This document shows, piece after piece, positions 52,023-60,176 of a stretch of 64,000 nucleotides of DNA. Position numbers and translations under genes: made by a program. This stretch comes from an uncultured Lachnospiraceae bacterium (GTDB taxonomy: Bacteria > Bacillota > Clostridia > Lachnospirales > Lachnospiraceae). The notes beneath the pieces are model-generated. The model was given only the letters and a program-made list of their open reading frames with translations, ran no database searches and was not told the origin of the DNA. The stretch spans positions 36,817 to 100,816 of the forward strand of contig CAKQXY010000006.1 in NCBI GenBank assembly GCA_934292725.1. Direction: 5' to 3'. Each line of letters begins with the position of its first letter. The first letter of the stretch is position 1.

Positions 52023-53753
52023 ATGCTGCGCTTATTTAAAACACATGAAGTTCAACCATGTACAGAGTTAGAAGGGCTCTGGGATTTTACAATGGAAGGA
52101 AATGAGAAACAATATCGGATGATGGTTCCAGGATGCATTGAACAACATCCAGATTTCTTGGATAAAAGAGGAATTGGCTGCTATACAAGAAAAATTGAAG
52201 TAGCACAGGATGGAAATCTTCGCTTTGAGTTTAAGGGAGTGAGCCATACAGCAGATGTCTACTTAGATAATGAAAAACTGGTTCATCATTACAATGCATT
52301 TACTCCATTTTCTGCAATCGCAAAGAATGTTCAGGCCGGAGTACATGAGTTAAAGGTGTATGTAGACAATCGTTTTACGCCGGAATCTGCCCTGCATGTT
52401 CCAAATGATTATTATACGTATGGCGGCATCACAAGACCAGTGGCAGTTGAACAGCTTAAGGATGTTTATATTAAAAATGTGCAGTTTGAGCCAATATATC
52501 AGGAAATGGGTGGTTGGAAAGCTCGAATCCGAATTATACTTTCAAATATATCGAAGGAAAAACATAGTGTGTCGCTTAGAGCGGTTCTTGCTCCGGATTG
52601 TTTGTATGAGGAAGATGGAACTCGTATGAATTTTCTAGACAAGAAGATGGGCGAAGCCCAAAATGTGAAAGAACTTTCCTGTTGCAAAACAATTGCAGCG
52701 GAAGAGGAATTGGTGTTTGAGACAGAGGCATTTTTTGACGGTATTCAGCCGTGGAGCAGTAAATATCCGAATTTATATCTATTTAAACTTATTCTTTCAA
52801 TGAGCGGACGACCAGAAGATGATTACATAGACCGTGTTGGTTTTCGAGAGGTCCGCATTGAAGGAAAAGATATTCTTGTAAACGGGGAGAAAATTTATTT
52901 GAAGGGTTTTAACCGTCATGAGGATTATGCGACAGTTGGATGCGCAATTCCATTCCAGTTAATGGTTCAGGACATGGATTTGATGCAGGAAATGAATGCA
53001 AATGCGGTGCGCACCTGCCATTACCCAAATGACGAGCGTTTTCTTGACCTTTGTGATGAGCGTGGGATGTATGTATGGGAAGAAAATCATGCAAGAGGCT
53101 TTGGCCTTGAGCGGATGCAAAATCCAAACTTTGATGTACAGTGTCGCGATTGTATTGATGAGATGATAGGCAACCATTTTAATCATCCATCCATCATTAT
53201 CTGGGGAATTTTAAATGAATGTGCAAGTGAGACAGAAGAAGGAAGAGAAAAATATGCAAGACAATATGCGCAGATTCGTAGTCTCGATTCATCAAGACCG
53301 ACTACATCGGCGACCTGCCGTCATTTAAAGGATATTTGTCTTGATTTGCCTGATATCGTGTCATTCAATATGTATTCGGGCTGGTACAAGGATGTTTCCA
53401 TTGAGGAGACAAATGAAAGAGAGCTTGACTGGATTCAGAAAAGCGGTGGCAATGGCAAGCCTGTTATCGTCAGTGAATTTGGAGCGGCGGCAATTTATGG
53501 TTTCCGTGATCGGTCTCATTGTAAATGGAGTGAGGAAAGACAAGCCGATATCATTCGGGAAAACCTTGAGGTTTATATGAAAAATGAAGCAATCTGTGGC
53601 GTGTTTGTATGGCAGTTTGCAGATTGCCGTGTAACAGAGGAGGAATGGTTCGCAACGAGAGCGCGTTGCCATAACAATAAAGGTGTTGTGGACGAGTATC
53701 GCAGACCAAAGCTTGCTTTTGATACCGTAAAAGAAATGTTTCAACAAAAATGA
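52023..53753 (+). CDS. GH2 glycosidase, probable beta-uronidase
   Basis: A 576-residue GH2 enzyme with sugar-binding, immunoglobulin-like and barrel domains. The acid/base is E399 in ILNECAS and the nucleophile is E485 in SEFGAA. It keeps an N-x-K motif (N551, K553 in HNNKGVVDEYRRPK), the feature that in beta-glucuronidases binds the sugar carboxylate, so a beta-glucuronidase or beta-galacturonidase is more likely than a beta-galactosidase. It differs strongly from the uidA product at 1.8 kb. AGGAGG precedes the ATG. It follows the GH28 gene and an A/G-rich spacer of about 105 bases. Confidence 0.88.
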   Translation: MLRLFKTHEVQPCTELEGLWDFTMEGNEKQYRMMVPGCIEQHPDFLDKRGIGCYTRKIEVAQDGNLRFEFKGVSHTADVYLDNEKLVHHYNAFTPFSAIAKNVQAGVHELKVYVDNRFTPESALHVPNDYYTYGGITRPVAVEQLKDVYIKNVQFEPIYQEMGGWKARIRIILSNISKEKHSVSLRAVLAPDCLYEEDGTRMNFLDKKMGEAQNVKELSCCKTIAAEEELVFETEAFFDGIQPWSSKYPNLYLFKLILSMSGRPEDDYIDRVGFREVRIEGKDILVNGEKIYLKGFNRHEDYATVGCAIPFQLMVQDMDLMQEMNANAVRTCHYPNDERFLDLCDERGMYVWEENHARGFGLERMQNPNFDVQCRDCIDEMIGNHFNHPSIIIWGILNECASETEEGREKYARQYAQIRSLDSSRPTTSATCRHLKDICLDLPDIVSFNMYSGWYKDVSIEETNERELDWIQKSGGNGKPVIVSEFGAAAIYGFRDRSHCKWSEERQADIIRENLEVYMKNEAICGVFVWQFADCRVTEEEWFATRARCHNNKGVVDEYRRPKLAFDTVKEMFQQK

Positions 53754-53916
53754 TAGGTGGAAAAGCTGTAAAATGGTAATTCGATTGCTACTATTTGTGG
53801 AACTCAAATGAGTAAATAAAAAGCTGCTCTGGTAAATTTTCAGCTGCTGTGTTATACTTTTTTTGTTGTTTTTTGCACGTTGCAAGACATAAAATAAAAA
53901 AGGGGACAGAAAGAGT

Positions 53917-54948
53917 ATGGATATAGAAATGGAAACGGAAATACGCGACATTGTTAAGCAATTTTGTGATGAGGAACACCAATCTATCGAGATTATTGAT
54001 ACAAGCCGCGGTGATTCTGATTTCAGAGAGGTGATTTTGGCAGAGGGAACATCGGGACAAAAATATGTAATCAAGCTTGCGGATAATGATTTCACATTTC
54101 CAGAGAAAATTGAAATGTGGAAACGGACCGTTGAAGAGTATCGCAGTCTTGGCTATTATTGTCCACGTATTTTTCACGATAAGGCAGGGCAGTTTCCTAG
54201 AATTTCGTATAAGGGTCATAATTGCGTTGCGTATGGAGAGGAATATGCACCATATAAGTGCGTGCAGGAGCGAAGCTCTGAAATGACATATGAAACCACA
54301 TATCAGACCGATGTATGGATCATGACGGCGAAAATAGCAGGAAAATACTTAGACTATGGAAAATATCCGTCTGGTTATTGCCTGTTTGACACATTTTGCC
54401 CGAGTGATGAGGTGGACGAGGTCTTAGAAAATGCGCTCAGCTGGAAAGAATATGCCAAGACGCTGCCAGAAGAATTTACCGAACAGGTACAGCAAATCTG
54501 GCAGCTGTGGATGAAAAACAGAAGTGAGTTGGAGCAGATTTATCATACACTTCCCACTTCTGTTTTTCAGGCTGATTTAAATCCAACGAATCTATTGGTT
54601 GATGAAAATGGAAAATTTGTTGGGGTGTATGACTTTAATCTTTGCGGGAAAGATGTTTTCTTAAACTACATGTTTCGAGAAATTTATGGCGAAGGCTTTG
54701 AGCAGGAGATTGATCGAATCAAGGAAATGCTTCAGGTGGTCAGCAAGTATTATATATTTTCCGAAAGCGAAAAGAAGGCGGCGCTTATGCTGTATCGTTG
54801 TATTAAGCCTTTGTGGTTTACAAAGCTGCACAAGCTAAAAAGTCTGGAAGGTAATGCGGAGGCGATAAAAAAGCATCTTGATGAGACGCAGAAGAGTCTC
54901 ACAGAGGAGATTGATTTTTCAGCGTATATGTCTTATACAGGAAACTGA
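53917..54948 (+). CDS. APH/choline-kinase-like phosphotransferase
   Basis: A 343-residue protein with an APH-type kinase fold. The catalytic loop is QADLNPTN (D220, N225), the counterpart of HGDLxxxN, and YDFN about 20 residues later matches the metal-binding aspartate. A Lys in KYVIKLADN fits the ATP-binding lysine near residue 50. The His of HGD is replaced by Gln-Ala, as in some distant family members. Likely a small-molecule kinase; an antibiotic-resistance role is not supported. AAGGGGACAGAAAG precedes the ATG. Confidence 0.75.
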   Translation: MDIEMETEIRDIVKQFCDEEHQSIEIIDTSRGDSDFREVILAEGTSGQKYVIKLADNDFTFPEKIEMWKRTVEEYRSLGYYCPRIFHDKAGQFPRISYKGHNCVAYGEEYAPYKCVQERSSEMTYETTYQTDVWIMTAKIAGKYLDYGKYPSGYCLFDTFCPSDEVDEVLENALSWKEYAKTLPEEFTEQVQQIWQLWMKNRSELEQIYHTLPTSVFQADLNPTNLLVDENGKFVGVYDFNLCGKDVFLNYMFREIYGEGFEQEIDRIKEMLQVVSKYYIFSESEKKAALMLYRCIKPLWFTKLHKLKSLEGNAEAIKKHLDETQKSLTEEIDFSAYMSYTGN

Positions 54949-55013
54949 AAAATTAAGAAGAGAAGAAATCAAGAAAATCGAGAAGAAATCGAAAAAGAGA
55001 GAAAGGCACTATC

Positions 55014-55547
55014 ATGGAACTACAAAAAGGAAGACCGAAAGACACAACGGGCAGACTGGAAAAAGAAATTCGCACCTATGATTTATTGGATAAATTAGGT
55101 GTAGCGTATGAGCGCGTCGATCATGCGCCAGCCATGACAATGGAGGTCTGCCAGGAGATTGACAAGGTATTGCAGGCAACAATCTGCAAAAATCTTTTCC
55201 TGTGCAATCGTCAGGAAACCAAGTTTTATTTATTAATGATCCCAGACACAAAGGTATTTCACACAAAAGATTTGTCCGCCCAGATCGGTTCAGCGCGCTT
55301 ATCCTTTGCAAAGCCAGAGTACATGGAGAAATTTTTGGATATAACACCGGGTTCCGTCAGCGTATTAGGACTGATGAACGATACCGAAAATCACGTTCAG
55401 CTCTTAATTGATGAAGATGTATTAAAGGGTGAATTTGTCGGATGCCATCCGTGTATCAACACATCCAGCATCCGTTTTCGCACATCAGATTTAGTTGAGA
55501 AAGTGCTTCCGGCGGTGAATCATGAATTTATAAAAGTAAAGTTATAA
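55014..55547 (+). CDS. YbaK/ProX-type aminoacyl-tRNA deacylase
   Basis: Trans-editing deacylase of 177 residues related to ProX/YbaK, which hydrolyse mischarged tRNA (Ala- or Cys-tRNA-Pro). Family features are the start ETRTYDLLDKLGVAYERVDH-like region (IRTYDLLDKLGVAYERVDHA), KNLFLCNRQETKFYLLMI, and GSVSVLGLMND with a late conserved CHPC..TSS. The length fits a stand-alone ProX. GAAAGGC precedes the ATG. Substrate preference is not determinable from the sequence. Confidence 0.88.
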   Translation: MELQKGRPKDTTGRLEKEIRTYDLLDKLGVAYERVDHAPAMTMEVCQEIDKVLQATICKNLFLCNRQETKFYLLMIPDTKVFHTKDLSAQIGSARLSFAKPEYMEKFLDITPGSVSVLGLMNDTENHVQLLIDEDVLKGEFVGCHPCINTSSIRFRTSDLVEKVLPAVNHEFIKVKL

Positions 55548-55553
55548 CAAGAA

Positions 55554-55599
55554 AAAGATCAAGACGAACCTGAACTAGAAAATTCGCCTTGATCTTTTC
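55554..55599. terminator. Bidirectional terminator
   Basis: Perfect 11-bp arms AAAAGATCAAG / CTTGATCTTTT with A/T tails on both sides, between convergent genes. CGAA / TTCG extends the pairing inside. Confidence 0.75.
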
Positions 55600-55636
55600 T
55601 GATTGCAAATAAAGCAAATAAAATACCAGAGAAGTT

Positions 55637-56545
55637 TTACAGATCTGCTTGTTGATTTGTATAAAGCGGATTGGAAAACAATTCTGGTGCATCACCGATA
55701 AAAGCCTTTGCCGCATCTTTGTCATCTGTCAAGTGCCACAAAAACCATGCTGTGACATAGCCATCGCACCAGTAAAGCATTTTTCCATGATCGACTCCAG
55801 TGTGCAATGCGGCAAATTTACGCGTTGGAATTGCATTATACACAGAATCCACTCCTTCAGGTGTAATCACATCATTGGCATCTGCAGCGAGAAGCAGCGT
55901 GGGAATGGTCATTTTGTCTGGCTCGTAGTGCAGTCCAATTGCATCAGCAAGTTCAAGCTGGGTAGGAGACAGGCTGACAGCGCAGGTGTAAAGATTTCCG
56001 TGAGGCTGCGTGCTGACTGCATTAAATACACCAACACCACCCTGTGAATGACCTGTAATGCCGATATGAGCCGTATCAATTTTTTGATAAAATATGCTGT
56101 CAGAGGTATCGTTTTGCTTTAACAAATAAGCAAGAGAAGCATCGGCTGAATCGCCAGAGCAGGTGCTTGGATCCTCATTTCCGATTACGACAAAGCCCCA
56201 GGAGGCAAGATGTTGAAAAAGAGCCGGATATTTTGAGGCAGCAACACCTGTGCCATTTACCGCGACAACGACAGGAAAAGAAGTAGTGCTTGTCTCAAGA
56301 ATCGTTGGATAATAGATGCTGTAAGTTTTCCAGTCATCCGGGGCATCTGCTTGTGTGTGAGAAACTTCGAATTCGCCGATTGCAAGGTACTTGGCCTCCA
56401 GCGTATCATCTGTCTTTACTGCTTTTGTATAGTTTGTTGGTACAGAGGGCTTTTTCGACAGCCAAAACAATAGTGCGACAATCAATACAATAAGAACAAG
56501 AATCACAATACCAATACACTTTAAAATTTTTAAGATAATTCGCAT
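55637..56545 (-). CDS. membrane-anchored alpha/beta hydrolase
   Basis: A 302-residue serine hydrolase with an N-terminal helix (about residues 9-29), probably tethered outside the membrane. The nucleophile is S167 in GHSQGG; likely acid and base are an aspartate near 222-225 and H253. The overall layout resembles dienelactone-hydrolase/PET-hydrolase-like esterases. GAGGGAC precedes the ATG at 56545. It could be a carbohydrate esterase or lipase; the substrate is unknown. Confidence 0.85.
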   Translation of the reverse strand: MRIILKILKCIGIVILVLIVLIVALLFWLSKKPSVPTNYTKAVKTDDTLEAKYLAIGEFEVSHTQADAPDDWKTYSIYYPTILETSTTSFPVVVAVNGTGVAASKYPALFQHLASWGFVVIGNEDPSTCSGDSADASLAYLLKQNDTSDSIFYQKIDTAHIGITGHSQGGVGVFNAVSTQPHGNLYTCAVSLSPTQLELADAIGLHYEPDKMTIPTLLLAADANDVITPEGVDSVYNAIPTRKFAALHTGVDHGKMLYWCDGYVTAWFLWHLTDDKDAAKAFIGDAPELFSNPLYTNQQADL

Positions 56546-56650
56546 GAACGTCCCTCTGTCATTCCAACATTAAATTCACTTGACAGAATTATTAAAGCAT
56601 TCTATACTTAAAATAAATTAAAAGACGTGACAATACAGATTCGGGTTTAT

Positions 56651-56679
56651 TTGCATTGTTACAGATATAATTATATATA
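56651..56679 (+). promoter_or_regulatory. Candidate promoter of the LacI-family gene
   Basis: TTGCAT and TATATA at 17-base spacing, 22 bases before the start codon. A better -10 (TATAAT at 56666) has no matching -35. Confidence 0.4.
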
Positions 56680-56701
56680 AGGATAGAGTGGAGGTGTATT
56701 T

Positions 56702-57715
56702 ATGGCACGAAAAGCAGTACGTCTGTCCGATATAGCTGAAAAGCTGGGTGTCAGTACGGTAACAGTTTCCAATGCACTTGCCAATCAGCGCGGTGTCAGC
56801 GAAGAGCTTCGTGAAAAAATTAAGGAAATGGCATCTGAGATGGGCTATCAGGCACCAGGAACGCAGATAACGGCAAAAACGGCAGTAAATATTGGAGTGC
56901 TTGTGCAGGAACGTTATCTGGGAAATGGATCATCGTTTTACTGGAGGCTTTATCAGGAGCTTGCTGTTGCCTGTGCGGCTCACAATTGTCTTTTGGCATT
57001 CTGCGTGTTGAAGCCAGATGAAGAAAAAAATACAGTGCTGCCGGTTATGGTCAGTGATCATAGAATTGATGGACTTATAGTGATGGGAGAGATCAGCAGA
57101 GCATACTTAAGAATGCTTGAGAAAGAAGCTGGAATGCCGATGATTTTTCTGGACTTTTTTGCAGCAGAGTTTGATGTAGATTGTGTCATTTCAAATAATT
57201 TCTATGGCATGTACACAGCAACAAGACATCTAATTAAGAAAGGTCATAAAAAGATTGCCTATGTCGGAAGCGTAAAATCAAGTAACAGCATTGCGGATAG
57301 GTACTTTGGATATTTAAAGGCGATGCGTCAGTACGGTCTTGAAGAACGTGAAGAATGGATTGTTGAGGATCGCACACCCGGTACTATGGAGATCATAGAG
57401 CCAACGCTGCCAAAGGATATGCCGACGGCATTTGTATGCAATTGTGATCAGACAGCAAGCGTGCTTATTCATGAACTAGAAGGAAACGGATATCGTGTGC
57501 CGGAGGATGTTTCTGTTGTTGGCTATGATAACTTTGTCTTTATGCCGGTGTGTGATGTGGCTATTACAACATATGGCGTTGATATGCCGGAAATGGCAAA
57601 GGCGGCGGCAGAGCGCATTATTGCTAGAGTTAAAGGACTAGATAAAGGACCTGGCCGTCTTAGCATTATAAGCGGAAGTCTGATCGATGGAGAGAGTGTA
57701 AGAGCGCTGATATAA
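56702..57715 (+). CDS. LacI-family transcriptional regulator
   Basis: A 337-residue repressor: helix-turn-helix DIAEKLGVSTVTVSNALAN (about residues 9-27), hinge, then a sugar-sensing domain (YDNFVFMPVCDVAITTYGVD near the end). GTGGAGG precedes the ATG. It is immediately upstream of an importer operon whose 5' region holds palindromes of the TTAACATGTTAA type, the expected kind of LacI-family operator. A terminator follows. Confidence 0.93.
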   Translation: MARKAVRLSDIAEKLGVSTVTVSNALANQRGVSEELREKIKEMASEMGYQAPGTQITAKTAVNIGVLVQERYLGNGSSFYWRLYQELAVACAAHNCLLAFCVLKPDEEKNTVLPVMVSDHRIDGLIVMGEISRAYLRMLEKEAGMPMIFLDFFAAEFDVDCVISNNFYGMYTATRHLIKKGHKKIAYVGSVKSSNSIADRYFGYLKAMRQYGLEEREEWIVEDRTPGTMEIIEPTLPKDMPTAFVCNCDQTASVLIHELEGNGYRVPEDVSVVGYDNFVFMPVCDVAITTYGVDMPEMAKAAAERIIARVKGLDKGPGRLSIISGSLIDGESVRALI

Positions 57716-57772
57716 AAATAAATAACTATTCGGAATACAATTTACAAAGCTTTGAATAGTTACAAAATATCA

Positions 57773-57806
57773 AAAAGAGCAGGTATGGAAAAATACCTGC
57801 TCTTTT
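57773..57806 (+). terminator. Terminator of the LacI-family gene
   Basis: Perfect 14-bp arms AAAAGAGCAGGTAT / ATACCTGCTCTTTT with a 6-base loop. Confidence 0.88.
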
Positions 57807-57844
57807 GTTGTTAAAAAGTTACAAATTGAAGTAAAATTTAACAA

Positions 57845-57880
57845 TTAACATGTTAAATGAAAGAAAAGTAACATGTTAAC
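57845..57880. promoter_or_regulatory. Twin palindromic operators TTAACATGTTAA / GTAACATGTTAAC
   Basis: Two near-identical palindromes centred 23 bases apart (57845-57856 and 57868-57880). Half-sites TGTTAA and GTTAAC recur at 57888 and 58041-58046. They lie in the gap of about 485 bases (57716-58200) between the LacI gene and the importer; apart from terminator, operators and promoter I see nothing else in it. Confidence 0.6.
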
Positions 57881-58020
57881 ATAAAAATGTTAAGTAACAA
57901 GGTAACAAAACACTATCTTTTTGACTAGAGAAAAACGAGGACAAGCTACATATATACACGTTCTACACAAATAACTACTAAAAATACAAAAAAATAATAT
58001 GCAAAATAGTAAAAAACCTA

Positions 58021-58049
58021 TTGACACGGCAGAAAAAACGTGTTAACAT
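58021..58049 (+). promoter_or_regulatory. Promoter of the third importer, overlapped by an operator half-site
   Basis: TTGACA and TAACAT at 17-base spacing. The -10 box is part of GTGTTAACATT, which matches the operator motif upstream, so repressor binding would block it. Confidence 0.6.
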
Positions 58050-58200
58050 TTAGCTACGAGTTAACTGTTAGCAAGGAAACAAAATTCTAAATTAGTGTAA
58101 AGTTTATGTTCAGAATGATGTTTCTGCAACGGTTTTGAATAAGTCTGTTTACAAAACAGAGAAAAGTGAAAAGTTCCAGAATGAAAAGGAGGAGAAAATC

Positions 58201-59148
58201 TTGAGTAAACCAACAAAAAGGAAAAAAGCTCACTGGACGAAAAATGACACCGAGTTAACAATCATGGCGCTGCCTACCACGATCTGGTACATTTTGTTTT
58301 GCTTCTTGCCAATGTTCGGCTTGATTATTGCATTCAAGAATTACAAGGTTATTGGCGGAAAGAGCTTCATCTACAATTTGATTCACAGTGAGTGGGCCGG
58401 TGTTAAGAACTTTATGTTCTTGATTAAATCAAATGATTTGTTTGTAATTCTGAGAAATACGATTTTATACAATCTTGTATTTATTGTACTTGGTATGGTC
58501 GTTTCTGTAGGACTTGCAATTATGATCAGCCTGATGCGCAATAAGAGAGCGTCAAAAGTATATCAGACAATGATGTTCTTCCCGTATTTCATGTCATGGG
58601 TTGTAGCTTCATACTTCTTGGATGCCTTTTTAAATCAGAACAACGGTTTGATTAACAACGTGTTAAGAAACAGCGGACAGCAGCCGATTCAGTGGTATAT
58701 GACAGCAGGCGCATGGCCGGCTATTTTGACTTTTATGTATTTGTGGAAATCAACAGGATACAATATGGTTATTTATCTGTCTAGTATTTCTGGTATTGAT
58801 ACAACTCTTTATGAAGCAGCCGTTATGGATGGTGCAAATAAGAGACAACAGGTATTCCACATTACACTTCCGTGTTTGAAGAACGTCATTATTATGATGT
58901 TCATTTTGAATGTTGGTAAGATTTTCTACTCTGACTTTGGATTGTTCTATCAGCTTTCACAGGGAGCAAGCGGTTCGATCTTTAAGACAACGGCAACCAT
59001 CGACACCTATATATACAATGCACTGCGCTCTTCCACAATAGGAATGACATCTGCTGCAGCATTCTTCCAATCTGTTGCATGTTGCATCACCATCCTTCTT
59101 GCCAATGCAATTGTTAAGAAGTTCGATGAAGATAGTGCGATTATTTGA
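58201..59148 (+). CDS. ABC sugar importer permease, LplB type
   Basis: Permease of 315 residues. I place the start at TTG 58201, seven bases after AAAAGGAGGA; an upstream in-frame TTG at 58135 lacks a site. The family motif FLPMFGLIIAFKNYK and EAA loop YEAAVMDGANKRQQVFHITL are present. First gene of the importer regulated by the promoter and operators upstream. No ATPase gene is in the operon. Confidence 0.9.
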   Translation: MSKPTKRKKAHWTKNDTELTIMALPTTIWYILFCFLPMFGLIIAFKNYKVIGGKSFIYNLIHSEWAGVKNFMFLIKSNDLFVILRNTILYNLVFIVLGMVVSVGLAIMISLMRNKRASKVYQTMMFFPYFMSWVVASYFLDAFLNQNNGLINNVLRNSGQQPIQWYMTAGAWPAILTFMYLWKSTGYNMVIYLSSISGIDTTLYEAAVMDGANKRQQVFHITLPCLKNVIIMMFILNVGKIFYSDFGLFYQLSQGASGSIFKTTATIDTYIYNALRSSTIGMTSAAAFFQSVACCITILLANAIVKKFDEDSAII

Positions 59149-59161
59149 TGGAGGTACGAAA

Positions 59162-60094
59162 ATGGCAAAAAATAAAAAAGATCTTGATTTGGCTGATTCT
59201 TCTAATTTAAACCAAATCAAAAAGTCGACGAATGTTGTTTTTAATATTTTGTTTGTAATTCTGGCACTGACCTGTATTATTCCGGTCGTGTTCATCTTTA
59301 TCATTTCGATCACCTCAGAGCAGTCAATTAAGATGAATGGATATCAGTTTATTCCGGAATCTTACTCACTTGATGCATACAAGTTTTTGTTCAGAGAGGG
59401 TGAAATGATCCTGAGAGCACTTGGTGTTTCTGTTTTAGTTACAGCAGTTGGTACAACACTTGGTGTTATTTTGACAATGCTGATGGGATATGTGCTTTCA
59501 AGAAGCAACTATAAGCTGAATGGCTTTTTCACAATGGTTGTATTCATCCCGATGATTTTCAACGGTGGTATGATTTCATCTTACGTTGTAAATACACAGC
59601 TTTTAAATTTGAAGAACAGTATCTGGTCACTTATTTTACCGCTTTGCGTTTCTTCATTTAATGTTGTAATATGTAAGACTTTCTTTAAGACAAATATTCC
59701 GGAATCAGTTATTGAATCGGCACAGATTGATGGTGCAACACAGTTTCAGATTTTTGGAAAGATTGCACTTCCGTTGTCAAAGCCGCTTATGGCAACTATC
59801 GCATTGTTCTTAACCTTTGGTTATTGGAATGATTGGTTCCAGTCTTCCTTGTACATCAGCAATACAAATTTGTATTCCTTACAGGCATTGCTTGATCACG
59901 TACAGAGAAACATCGAGGTTATGGCAAATAATCCATCCCTTGGACTTAGTACAGCACAGTATATGAACTCAATGCCAAAGGAAGGTGCACGAATGGCGAT
60001 GGCTATTATCATCATCATTCCAATCGCATGCTGCTATCCATTCTTCCAGAGATATTTCATTTCTGGTCTTACAGTAGGTGCAGTAAAGGGATAA
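59162..60094 (+). CDS. ABC sugar importer permease, YtcP/AraQ type
   Basis: Partner permease of 310 residues. The start at 59162 has GATGGAGG about eight bases upstream; the in-frame ATG at 59075 lies inside the preceding gene. The EAA loop is IESAQIDGATQFQIFGKIAL, and the protein ends in GLTVGAVKG. Six helices are expected. Confidence 0.9.
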   Translation: MAKNKKDLDLADSSNLNQIKKSTNVVFNILFVILALTCIIPVVFIFIISITSEQSIKMNGYQFIPESYSLDAYKFLFREGEMILRALGVSVLVTAVGTTLGVILTMLMGYVLSRSNYKLNGFFTMVVFIPMIFNGGMISSYVVNTQLLNLKNSIWSLILPLCVSSFNVVICKTFFKTNIPESVIESAQIDGATQFQIFGKIALPLSKPLMATIALFLTFGYWNDWFQSSLYISNTNLYSLQALLDHVQRNIEVMANNPSLGLSTAQYMNSMPKEGARMAMAIIIIIPIACCYPFFQRYFISGLTVGAVKG

Positions 60095-60176
60095 TATAAA
60101 AGAATCATACTGAAACATTTTCAGTTGAAGATAAAAAATATTTTAATTATATTTTAATTTTAAGGAGGAAACAATA

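Noticed and set aside
53917..54948. Aminoglycoside-resistance kinase
   Set aside because: Only the general kinase fold is shared; the HGD motif is altered and the context is not a resistance locus.
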